Assembly: GCA_018268835.1 (NCBI GenBank)
Contig: JAFDVU010000051.1
Span: 1-39,533, forward strand
Direction of reading: 5' to 3'
Length of the DNA: 39,533 bases
From: Acidobacteriota bacterium
Lineage (GTDB): Bacteria > Acidobacteriota > Terriglobia > Bryobacterales > Bryobacteraceae
The notes under the pieces were generated by a model, which was given only the letters and a program-made list of their open reading frames with translations, had not been told where the DNA came from and made no database searches. Below are positions 16,501 to 22,204 of the stretch, piece by piece; within the stretch, counting starts at the first letter, position 1; every line of letters begins with the position of its first letter. Position numbers and translations under genes: made by a program.

Positions 16501-17037
16501 GTTGGTATCCCACGCGCGGGTGCCCGAAAATCCGCTGGCGCCGAACTGCTGCTGCGTGAAGATGGTGCCCGCTGCCATCTGCACCAGCATGAAGACCTGG
16601 CGGCCGTTGAGCGGCAGTTCGCTGACGGCCTTGTTGTCCATCAACTGGCTGAGCACGCTGCGGTCGGTATCCACAGCGGCCAGGTCGGCAGTAACCGTGA
16701 CGCTGTCGGTCTGGGTACCGACTTCGAGCACGATGTTGATCGTCGCGCGGTCGCCGACGTTCAGCGAAACGCCTTCGCGCGCGAATTTCTTGAAGCCGGC
16801 GGCTTCGCACGTGACCGTGTAGCCGCCCAGAGGAAGCTGCGCGAGCACGTAGCGGCCGTCCACCGCGGTTTCCGTGCTGACGCTGATGTTGGTGGCCACG
16901 TTCGTGGCCACGATTCTGGCGCCCGCGACCGCGGCGCCGGAAGGATCGGTGACTTGTCCCGAGATCAAAGCTCGGTATTCCTGCGCGGAAGCAGCCGCGC
17001 ACAGAGCGAGAACACCCCAAAGCAAACGTTGGCGCAT
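13582..17037 (-). CDS. Oar-like TonB-dependent receptor 2 with carboxypeptidase-regulatory-like domain
   Basis: About 1,151 residues from the Met at 17037. The frame is open to 17085, but the inner Met has GGGGTGA just upstream and opens a clean signal peptide (MRQRLLWGVLALCAAASAQ). Next come a CarboxypepD_reg-like domain (about 22-105, ALISGQVTDPSGAAVAGARI), a plug-like region with ELPLNGRQVF, and a long beta-barrel. It ends MQFAFRLSF, with the terminal Phe needed for barrel assembly. ELPLNGR is a recurrent motif in the Oar-like receptors of this phylum. The ligand is unknown. It is only distantly similar to receptor 1 in its barrel, so this does not look like a recent tandem duplication. 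A 15-bp hairpin separates it from the TIGR03435 gene downstream. Confidence 0.9.
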   Translation of the reverse strand: MRQRLLWGVLALCAAASAQEYRALISGQVTDPSGAAVAGARIVATNVATNISVSTETAVDGRYVLAQLPLGGYTVTCEAAGFKKFAREGVSLNVGDRATINIVLEVGTQTDSVTVTADLAAVDTDRSVLSQLMDNKAVSELPLNGRQVFMLVQMAAGTIFTQQQFGASGFSGTRAWDTNGSITMHGGTTSSSQFNLDGASINAGTGEWKFAPLVDGIQEFKLSTPSTDASLGLSGGGVLNMTMKSGSNQFHGTASEYVRNNIFDAVATQTNQSSVRATQHQWNDFSGLVTGPIRRNKLFFSGWYEGFRERVPFPVTTTVPSELERAGDFSDTRNATGQLIVIYDPMSTVASGSGFARTAYAGNKVPDNLQSTISKNLMQFFPHSNVPGNNYTHVNNYVATPNIGKYGYNAWYSKFDYVWNSNQRTTASVSQNWGFEYRSSNGIQNSPAKSGNDPLRRINYGSTLDHVWTVNSTTVVDVRLAWQRYINYSAQEQADVFDGSSLGWKVPIGSSPVNRFPQLAYSGYLTMATGGYSANRIFWPDQAYTLSGSVSKTIAAHFVRAGTMIVDTRPNRYTSGWTYGNFAFDGGFTRRDPQVSDSTSGNSIASFLLGAVASGNTDVNASSAARFRTYSLYVQDDWKITPKLTVNLGLRWDLQTPITERYDRMVIGFDTSGKYNLGSGSATGGLLFAGPGRRTSWDASKTGFQPRLGVAWQIKPKLVMRASYGMSYLPLGGNGGLVTVRQNGYSRSTPYVSTSGGGANLYIPNLPGNSSWTNPYPNGVLQPYGNSLGLKTYVGQGVTFDDPNYEVPYVHQFNFGLEYELPWRTVLEASYVGSRTRRLTISQNVNAISLNDRLQCFANQSYCTKSVPNPFAGAAEMLGTSLYNPTISNSQAMLPYPQFTGVTEASRPIGEQNGDLLEVRANKRFSQGLMANLSYTFGKIIATQGFREPQYNFTYRTLAPYDRTHHMTLTLQYDLPFGRGKKWMSGAHGVVEQAFGGWQYNTSVEYMTGTPTARPDAYNVADPRLPQGQQTFGRWFNTCTQLANGTRANCASASEPVVWMQMINSYQLRSYDTYFPNIRNMWATQVNMSMFKNFRIGERFTFQFRAEAFNAFNTPIYQGPDTGLTSNNFGRTTIAQQNFPRSMQFAFRLSF

Positions 17038-17162
17038 GGAGTTCACCCCTGCAGGGACAGTACTGCGGTACGGGGGCGGTGTCAAGAGGGATCAGACCTG
17101 AATATCCGGTGTAGCGCCGGACCGAGCGCCTGGGGCGTGCGGGCGCGGATGCCGGTTCGACA

Positions 17163-17189
17163 CAAAGGTCGGCCGGAGGCCGACGCTAC
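17163..17189. repeat. Dispersed extragenic palindrome, copy A
   Basis: A 27-base element: CAAA, then the hairpin GTCGGCC-GGA-GGCCGAC, then GCTAC. It is identical base for base to 21580-21606. It lies downstream of the unknown gene at 17203-17766 and upstream of receptor 2. Confidence 0.8.
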
Positions 17190-17202
17190 CATGCCGCGGG
17201 CG

Positions 17203-17766
17203 CTACGTATTGAGGTACTTCATCTTCTTCAGGTCGGCCAGACTGATGCTGTAGCCGCCGCCCTGCTCCCCGTCCGCCTTCCACCACTTGACCTTGAAGA
17301 AGATCGCGTTGTCGCCCTTGAGACTGGCGTTGGCGGCCTGTTCCGGGGGGCTCAGAACCTCGTAGATACGGTCCAGCGATTGATTCTTGAAGGTCATGCC
17401 GGGTTTGACTTCCTTGGGAAACGCGGCCGCAAGTTTGTCCGTCCAGGCGGCGATCATGGCGCGCAGTTCGGCCTCGGCGTCGCGGCAGACCTTTTCCACC
17501 GGGGTCAGAGGAAGGGGTCTGACGCCCCAGCCGTTACAGATGGCCAGCAGGCTCTTCTTGTAATCCTCGAATTCCTTGATGCCGCCGGTATTGAGCCCGG
17601 CGATCGTTTTGCCTAACTCCTCTTTTGTATGTTCCACGTCGGAGATCGCCTTCTGGACGTTAGCCAGGCCCTCGTTGATCCTTCCAACCGCGTCCCGGAA
17701 GGCATACTTGACCTCCTGTTTCTGACGCAGTTCCTTGCGCTTCTCCTCGATCTTCTTATATCCCAA
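17203..17766 (-). CDS. Unrecognised cytoplasmic protein with N-terminal coiled coil
   Basis: 187 residues if translation starts at the TTG at 17766; 193 if at the GTG at 17784. The TTG is preferred because AAGGAGG (17781-17775) stands eight bases before it. The first ~75 residues are very rich in Lys/Glu with heptad-like spacing (KKIEEKRKELRQKQE), indicating a coiled coil. The middle has a helical section with two Cys (ICNGWG, KVCRDAEAEL). The end is beta-rich with FFKVKWWKADGEQGGGYSISLADL. There is no signal peptide or membrane segment. I do not recognise the family. It follows galU on the same strand after a 63-81 bp gap that holds an inverted repeat, so it may have its own control. Confidence 0.65.
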   Translation of the reverse strand: MGYKKIEEKRKELRQKQEVKYAFRDAVGRINEGLANVQKAISDVEHTKEELGKTIAGLNTGGIKEFEDYKKSLLAICNGWGVRPLPLTPVEKVCRDAEAELRAMIAAWTDKLAAAFPKEVKPGMTFKNQSLDRIYEVLSPPEQAANASLKGDNAIFFKVKWWKADGEQGGGYSISLADLKKMKYLNT

Positions 17767-17784
17767 GCAGTTCTCCTCCTTCAC

Positions 17785-17810
17785 CCGGGAGGTCTCTGAG
17801 TTCCTCCCGG
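17785..17810. promoter_or_regulatory. Inverted repeat before the unknown coiled-coil gene
   Basis: CCGGGAGG (17785-17792) and CCTCCCGG (17803-17810) form an 8-bp stem with a 10-base loop, immediately upstream of the AAGGAGG ribosome-binding site. It could be an operator or an mRNA hairpin that affects initiation. GGGAGG itself is Shine-Dalgarno-like. Confidence 0.4.
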
Positions 17811-17847
17811 TCCCAGGTACGGATAGAAGATATCACACACTCTTCTG

Positions 17848-18732
17848 CTAAAGCTTCAAGCTCTTGAGGTATTCGCGGAAGGGTTCGCCCAGGTCGTGGC
17901 GGCGCAGCGCGTATTCCACCGTGGCTTTGAGGAAGCCCAGTTTGTCGCCGGCGTCGTAGCGGGTGCCTTCGAAGCGGCAGGCGTAGATGGGACGGCTGCG
18001 CAAGAGGTGGCGCAGCGCGTCGGTAAGCTGGATTTCGCCGCCGCTGCCGGGCTCGATCGCCTGCAGCGAATCGAAGATCTCCGGCGTGAGCACGTAGCGC
18101 CCGATGATCGCCAGGTTGGAGGGCGCCTCGTTGCGCCGGGGCTTCTCCACCAGGTCGCGGATGCGGTAGACGCGGCTGTTGCTGCCGTTGTGGAACACCG
18201 GTTCGGCGTCGATCGCGCCGTAGGCGGAGATGTTATCCGGCGGCACTTCCATCACCGCCAGCACGGGCGCGCCGAAGAAGGCGTGCACGTCGAGCAATTG
18301 CCGCAGGCAGGGCGTTTCGGCTTCGATCACGTCGTCGGCCAGCACCACGCTGAAGGGCTCGTTGCCCACCAGTTCCATGGCGCGCAGCACGGCGTGGCCC
18401 AATCCCAACGCTTCCTTCTGCCGGATGTAACTGACGTTGATCATGTCGCTGATGCCGCGCACGATGGCCAGCGTCTCCTTCTTATTGCGCGTCTCCAGCA
18501 GGTGCTCGAGTTCGAAGCTCACGTCGAAGTGGTCTTCGATTGCGGTCTTTCCCCGACCGGTCACGATGATGATGTTCTGAATTCCGGAGTGGATCGCCTC
18601 CTCGACCCCATACTGAATGATGGGTTTATCCACAATCGGCAGCATTTCCTTGGGCTGCGCCTTCGTGGCGGGAAGGAATCGCGTGCCCAGACCCGCGGCG
18701 GGGAAGACTGCTTTGCGCACTTTGGCAAGCAT
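17848..18732 (-). CDS. galU: UTP--glucose-1-phosphate uridylyltransferase
   Basis: A 294-residue cytoplasmic nucleotidyltransferase making UDP-glucose from UTP and glucose 1-phosphate, a precursor for polysaccharide and glycolipid synthesis. The nucleotide-binding signature is AAGLGTRFLPATKAQPKEML (residues 12-31). The family motifs DKPIIQYGVEEA, VVLADD and VEKPRRNEAPSNLAIIGRYV follow, and GTRYDAGDKLGFLKA is near the end. The length is normal. The gene is transcribed away from the ferredoxin gene, with divergent promoter candidates between them. The start at 18732 gives the canonical N-terminus KVRKAVFPAAG. Confidence 0.95.
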   Translation of the reverse strand: MLAKVRKAVFPAAGLGTRFLPATKAQPKEMLPIVDKPIIQYGVEEAIHSGIQNIIIVTGRGKTAIEDHFDVSFELEHLLETRNKKETLAIVRGISDMINVSYIRQKEALGLGHAVLRAMELVGNEPFSVVLADDVIEAETPCLRQLLDVHAFFGAPVLAVMEVPPDNISAYGAIDAEPVFHNGSNSRVYRIRDLVEKPRRNEAPSNLAIIGRYVLTPEIFDSLQAIEPGSGGEIQLTDALRHLLRSRPIYACRFEGTRYDAGDKLGFLKATVEYALRRHDLGEPFREYLKSLKL

Positions 18733-18750
18733 AAACTACAGTTTCGATCC

Positions 18751-18807
18751 CCTATAGCGCCGTTGGCAACCTCGACAATTGTATTTTCGAGGCCCCCTGT
18801 GCTATCT
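18751..18807. promoter_or_regulatory. Candidate divergent promoters for galU and the ferredoxin gene
   Basis: Minus strand (galU): TTGTCG (18778-18773), a 16-base spacer, then TATAGG (18756-18751), about 20 bases before the ATG. Plus strand (ferredoxin): TTGTAT (18779-18784), a 17-base spacer, then CTATCT (18802-18807), 27 bases before the ATG. The two -35 boxes are back to back. These are matches by eye to the sigma-70 consensus, not proven. Confidence 0.35.
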
Positions 18808-18833
18808 ATGGGGTACCTGGGAAAACAAACCAC

Positions 18834-19094
18834 ATGGCATACGTAATTGCTGAACCTTGCATTGGGACGAAGGATACTGCCTGTGTCGACGCTTGTCCCG
18901 TCGATTGCATCCATCCGAAGAAGGACGAGCCCGCCTATGCGGACGCCGAACTGCTCTACATCGATCCAGTAGAGTGTATCGATTGCGGCGCCTGCGTGCC
19001 GGTGTGTCCGGTCTCGGCGATTTTCGCGCTCGACGATCTGCCCGAAAAATGGGCGGAGTTCACCGCGAAGAACGCCGCTTACTACGGCCGCTAA
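18834..19094 (+). CDS. Seven-/eight-iron bacterial ferredoxin
   Basis: An 86-residue soluble electron carrier. Cysteines are at 9, 17, 21 and 25 in the first half (CIGTKDTACVDACPVDC) and at 48, 51, 54 and 58 in the second (CIDCGACVPVCP). The seven-residue gap between Cys9 and Cys17 is typical of FdxA-type ferredoxins with one [3Fe-4S] and one [4Fe-4S] cluster. In those, Cys9, 17 and 58 hold the three-iron cluster, Cys21, 48, 51 and 54 hold the four-iron cluster, and Cys25 is a spare. The redox partners are unknown, and no oxidoreductase gene is adjacent. It is transcribed divergently from galU. Confidence 0.92.
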   Translation: MAYVIAEPCIGTKDTACVDACPVDCIHPKKDEPAYADAELLYIDPVECIDCGACVPVCPVSAIFALDDLPEKWAEFTAKNAAYYGR

Positions 19095-19151
19095 AGCGAA
19101 TTGAAGGCGCGGGGCGGAGCGCGCCTGCCGCTAGCGCCCCCATACCCCCGC

Positions 19152-19523
19152 TCACGGGCGGTAGACTGCGCTACAGGTGTCCGTCTCCCACAATTTCACG
19201 GCCGCCAGGCGGACGCCCTCCTTCACGGCCAGCCCCTGGTGAACTTCGTCGTAGATGTACTTGGCGATGTTCTCCGCCGAGGGGTTGAGTTCGGTGAAGG
19301 GCGGGAACTCGTTGAGCCAGGTGTGGTCCAAGCGGTCCAGCACGGCGTGCACGGCGCGCTTCAACTCCACGAAATCCACCAGCAGCCCGATCGAATCCAG
19401 TTGCTCGCCTTCCACCGTCACCTGGCAGCGGTAGTTGTGCCCGTGCACGTTCTCGCATTTGCCGCGGTAGTTGCGCAGCGCGTGGCCGGCGGCAAAACTC
19501 TCTTCTATCGTCACTTCAAACAT
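19152..19523 (-). CDS. queD: 6-pyruvoyl-tetrahydropterin synthase / 6-carboxytetrahydropterin synthase family
   Basis: A 123-residue pterin enzyme. Zinc ligands are His14 (FAAGHALRNY), His27 and His29 (ENVHGHNY), with the catalytic Cys23 just before them (GKCENVHGHNY). NPSAENIAKYIYDE and a late Glu (LWETDTCSAVY) complete the active site. In bacteria this family usually converts dihydroneopterin triphosphate to 6-carboxytetrahydropterin for queuosine/7-deazaguanine synthesis. No queC or queE is nearby. Its start overlaps the end of the upstream helicase gene by 8 bp, so the two are translationally linked and probably co-transcribed. Confidence 0.9.
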   Translation of the reverse strand: MFEVTIEESFAAGHALRNYRGKCENVHGHNYRCQVTVEGEQLDSIGLLVDFVELKRAVHAVLDRLDHTWLNEFPPFTELNPSAENIAKYIYDEVHQGLAVKEGVRLAAVKLWETDTCSAVYRP

Positions 19524-21447
19524 CGAAAAACTTCTCCACGTCGGTCAATCTGGTGGTGAATCCGTAGTCCGGCAGGCTGTCGAAGAAGACCTGCCCGTAG
19601 CGCTGTTTGGTGATGCGGTTATCCAGCAGCACCAGCACGCCGCGGTCGCTCTTGGAGCGGATCAGGCGCCCGAAACCCTGCTTGAGCGCGATGGCCGCCT
19701 GCGGGATCTGGTAATCGTAGAACGGATTCCCCCCGGCGCTGCGGATGCGCTCGATCCGGGCGTTCACCACCGGATCGTTAGGCACCGCGAACGGCAGTTT
19801 ATCTATGATAACGCAACTGAGCTGTTCGCCCGGCACGTCCACGCCCTGCCAGAAGCTGGAAGTCGCAAACAGCACGCAGTTCGGCGTGGCGCGGAACTCT
19901 TCGAGCAGGGCGTTGCGCGGCGCCGTCCCCTGCAACAGCACCGGGTAATCGATGGCGAGAGAGACGTGGTCGTGCACCATGCGCATCTGCTGGTAGCTGG
20001 TGAAGAGCACGAAGGCGCGCCCGCGGCTGTGCTCCAGGATGCGGACCACTTCCTCGGCCGCCAGTTTGGGGAACGCCGGGCTGTTGGGATACGGCAGGTG
20101 CTGCGGCACGTAAAGCAGCGCCTGCTTCTGATAGTCGTAGTGGCCGGGGACGACGAGGGTGCGCGGATTCTCCAGGCCGAGCCGTTTCTGGGTGAAGTCG
20201 AAGCCGCCGCCGACGGCCAGCGTGGCCGAGGTCAGGATGGAGGTATCGATGCGGTTGAACAGGCGTTCGCCCACGATCTGCGCGACTTCGATCGGGGTGG
20301 CTTGCAGGTAGGTGCCGCGGCCGCGCTTTTCGATCCAGTAGACGAAATCCTCGTCGTCCTTTTCCATCACGAAGGCCAGTGCCTCGCGCAATTCCAGGGT
20401 GCGGCGGAAGAGGGGAATGATTTCGTCGGGCGGGTCCTTGACCAGTTTGAGGTAGGAGCCGGTGAGATCGAGCACGGCCAGCAGGTCGGCGTAGGACTCT
20501 TCGTTGTCCTCGCGGAAGGCCTCGCGGCCGGTGAAGGCGATGCGGCGATCGGCCTCGCCGAAGAGCGCGAAGAACTGTCCGGAGAGTTCCTCCAGGCGCT
20601 CCAGGGTGCGGTCCAGTTCGGGGGCGCCGAACTTCTTCAGGCGGCTGACAACGGCGATGTCGCGGCGCAGGTCGGCGATGCGGTAGTTGCTGACGTTGAC
20701 GCCGAAGTACTGCCCGACGACGTCTTCGATCTCATGGGCTTCGTCGAAGACCACGGCGTGGTACTCGGGCAGGATGCCGCCATCGAAGCGGTCGTCGCGC
20801 AGGGCGAGATCGGCGAAGAAGAGGTGGTGGTTGACGATGATGATGTCGCTCTCCGCCGCGCGCTGGTGCATCAGGGTGATGAAGCAGCGCTCGAAGTTGG
20901 GGCACTTGCTTCCGGTGCAGAGTTCGCCGCGGGCGTCGACCTTGCCCCATGCCGTGGACGCCTCGGGCAGGGTGCGGATCTCGGCGCGGTCGCCGAACTC
21001 GGTGGTCTTCTCCCACTCGCGGATGATCTCGAAATCGGCGACTTCTTCGAGGCCGGAGAGGACCGGCGCGTTTTCCGCGTCGTAGATCTTCTGGCGGCAG
21101 GCGTAGTTGTTCCGCCCCTTCATGTAGCAGACCTTGAGCGGGCGCGGGAAGTGCTGCTGGAGGAAGGGGACATCTTTGAAGAAGAGCTGCTCCTGGAGGG
21201 TCTTGGTGCCGGTGGAGACGATGATGCGCTTACCGCTCAACAGGGCGGGGACCAGGTAGGCGAGCGTCTTGCCGGTGCCGGTGCCGGCTTCGACGATCAG
21301 GTGGCGGCGGTCGGCGAGGGCGCTTTCGACGGCCTGGGCCATCTCCACCTGTCCGGCGCGGAATTCATAGTTGGGATGCCACTGGGAGAGCGTGCCTCCG
21401 CGCCCGAAAAACTTGCGGACGGACGAAGAGGGGGCCTGGGTGGGCAT
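19516..21447 (-). CDS. DinG/XPD-like ATP-dependent DNA helicase with Fe-S cluster
   Basis: A 643-residue superfamily 2 helicase. Walker A AGTGTGKT is at residues 54-61 and the DEAH box at 235-238. Four cysteines between them (117, 177, 182, 188) match the Fe-S-cluster domain of the XPD/DinG group. The second RecA-like domain carries FVLFTSYQQM, ATSSFWQGVDVPGE, and QGFGRLIRSKSDRG (motif VI). The length fits DinG/YoaA-type helicases, which unwind 5'-3' and act on R-loops, forks and repair intermediates. There is no exonuclease domain, unlike Gram-positive DinG. It overlaps queD by 8 bp downstream; no functional reason for this pairing is known to me. Confidence 0.9.
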   Translation of the reverse strand: MPTQAPSSSVRKFFGRGGTLSQWHPNYEFRAGQVEMAQAVESALADRRHLIVEAGTGTGKTLAYLVPALLSGKRIIVSTGTKTLQEQLFFKDVPFLQQHFPRPLKVCYMKGRNNYACRQKIYDAENAPVLSGLEEVADFEIIREWEKTTEFGDRAEIRTLPEASTAWGKVDARGELCTGSKCPNFERCFITLMHQRAAESDIIIVNHHLFFADLALRDDRFDGGILPEYHAVVFDEAHEIEDVVGQYFGVNVSNYRIADLRRDIAVVSRLKKFGAPELDRTLERLEELSGQFFALFGEADRRIAFTGREAFREDNEESYADLLAVLDLTGSYLKLVKDPPDEIIPLFRRTLELREALAFVMEKDDEDFVYWIEKRGRGTYLQATPIEVAQIVGERLFNRIDTSILTSATLAVGGGFDFTQKRLGLENPRTLVVPGHYDYQKQALLYVPQHLPYPNSPAFPKLAAEEVVRILEHSRGRAFVLFTSYQQMRMVHDHVSLAIDYPVLLQGTAPRNALLEEFRATPNCVLFATSSFWQGVDVPGEQLSCVIIDKLPFAVPNDPVVNARIERIRSAGGNPFYDYQIPQAAIALKQGFGRLIRSKSDRGVLVLLDNRITKQRYGQVFFDSLPDYGFTTRLTDVEKFFDV

Positions 21448-21579
21448 CGATTCCCGATTTTAGCAAGCGGGCGGGTGGGGCTAACCACAGAGGCACAGAG
21501 GAACGGAGAAAGCACAGGGGAACAGCCTGGAGACGTGGCGACTCACTTGCGCTGACGCGAGGAGGGTCTCGCTTCGATC

Positions 21580-21606
21580 CAAAGGTCGGCCGGAGGCCGA
21601 CGCTAC
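21580..21606. repeat. Dispersed extragenic palindrome, copy B
   Basis: It is identical over 27 bases to 17163-17189. It sits 9 bp from the smpB stop, between smpB and the helicase gene. Confidence 0.8.
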
Positions 21607-21614
21607 TTTGTTGC

Positions 21615-22091
21615 CTACAGCCGCCGGCGCATTTCGGCGCGGGCTTCGGCTTCGGCGGTGCGGGTGCGCTCGGCCTCACGCTTGTCGTGGAACTTTTTGC
21701 CGCGGGCGACGGCGAGTTCGCACTTGATCTTGCCGTTCTTGATGTAGACCTTGGTCGGGATCAACGAGAGCCCTTTTTCCTGGCGGATGGCGCGCAGTTT
21801 GTCGATCTCCCGGCGGTGCAGCAGCAGTTTGCGATTGTGCACCGGCAGGTGGTTCTCGCGGTTGCCGTGGGAGTACTGGCTGATGTGCGCGTTCACAAGC
21901 CAGGCTTCGTCCTTGAGTACGTCGGCGTAGGCGTCCTTGAGCTGGATCTGCCCGTCCTTGGCGGCCTTGACCTCGGTGCCGGTGAGCACCATGCCGGCCT
22001 CGAAGCGGTCCAGCAAGAAGTAGTTGTGGCCGGCGGAGCGGTTGTCGCTGAGTACTTTGAAGGGGGTGTCTTTCTTGTCGGCCAAAATCAC
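21615..22091 (-). CDS. smpB: SsrA (tmRNA)-binding protein SmpB
   Basis: 158 residues; partner of tmRNA in trans-translation, which rescues stalled ribosomes. Family landmarks are [22 protein letters not shown] (first strand pair), [43 protein letters not shown] and [20 protein letters not shown]. The basic C-terminal tail ([10 protein letters not shown]...) is the part that enters the ribosomal mRNA channel. The length is normal. The tmRNA gene itself is not in this window. A small CCCGC-TGA-GCGGG hairpin (22138-22150) lies upstream of the start. Confidence 0.95.
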   Translation of the reverse strand: MILADKKDTPFKVLSDNRSAGHNYFLLDRFEAGMVLTGTEVKAAKDGQIQLKDAYADVLKDEAWLVNAHISQYSHGNRENHLPVHNRKLLLHRREIDKLRAIRQEKGLSLIPTKVYIKNGKIKCELAVARGKKFHDKREAERTRTAEAEARAEMRRRL

Positions 22092-22204
22092 CTCAACGCG
22101 TGGAAGCCCAATCGCGTCAACAGCTTTAGAGATGAGTCCCGCTGAGCGGGTCTGCAGTTCATCTTAGCATGGGCCTCCCGAGAGCCCGATAGAGCGCGTT
22201 AACT

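Noticed and set aside
13915..17616. Long plus-strand open frames opposite TonB receptor 2
   Set aside because: Same antisense shadow effect; low-complexity composition, no domain or ribosome-binding site.
19471..21555. 694-codon frame opposite the helicase
   Set aside because: Antisense to a gene with complete helicase motifs; acidic/Val/Ala-rich shadow without recognisable domains.
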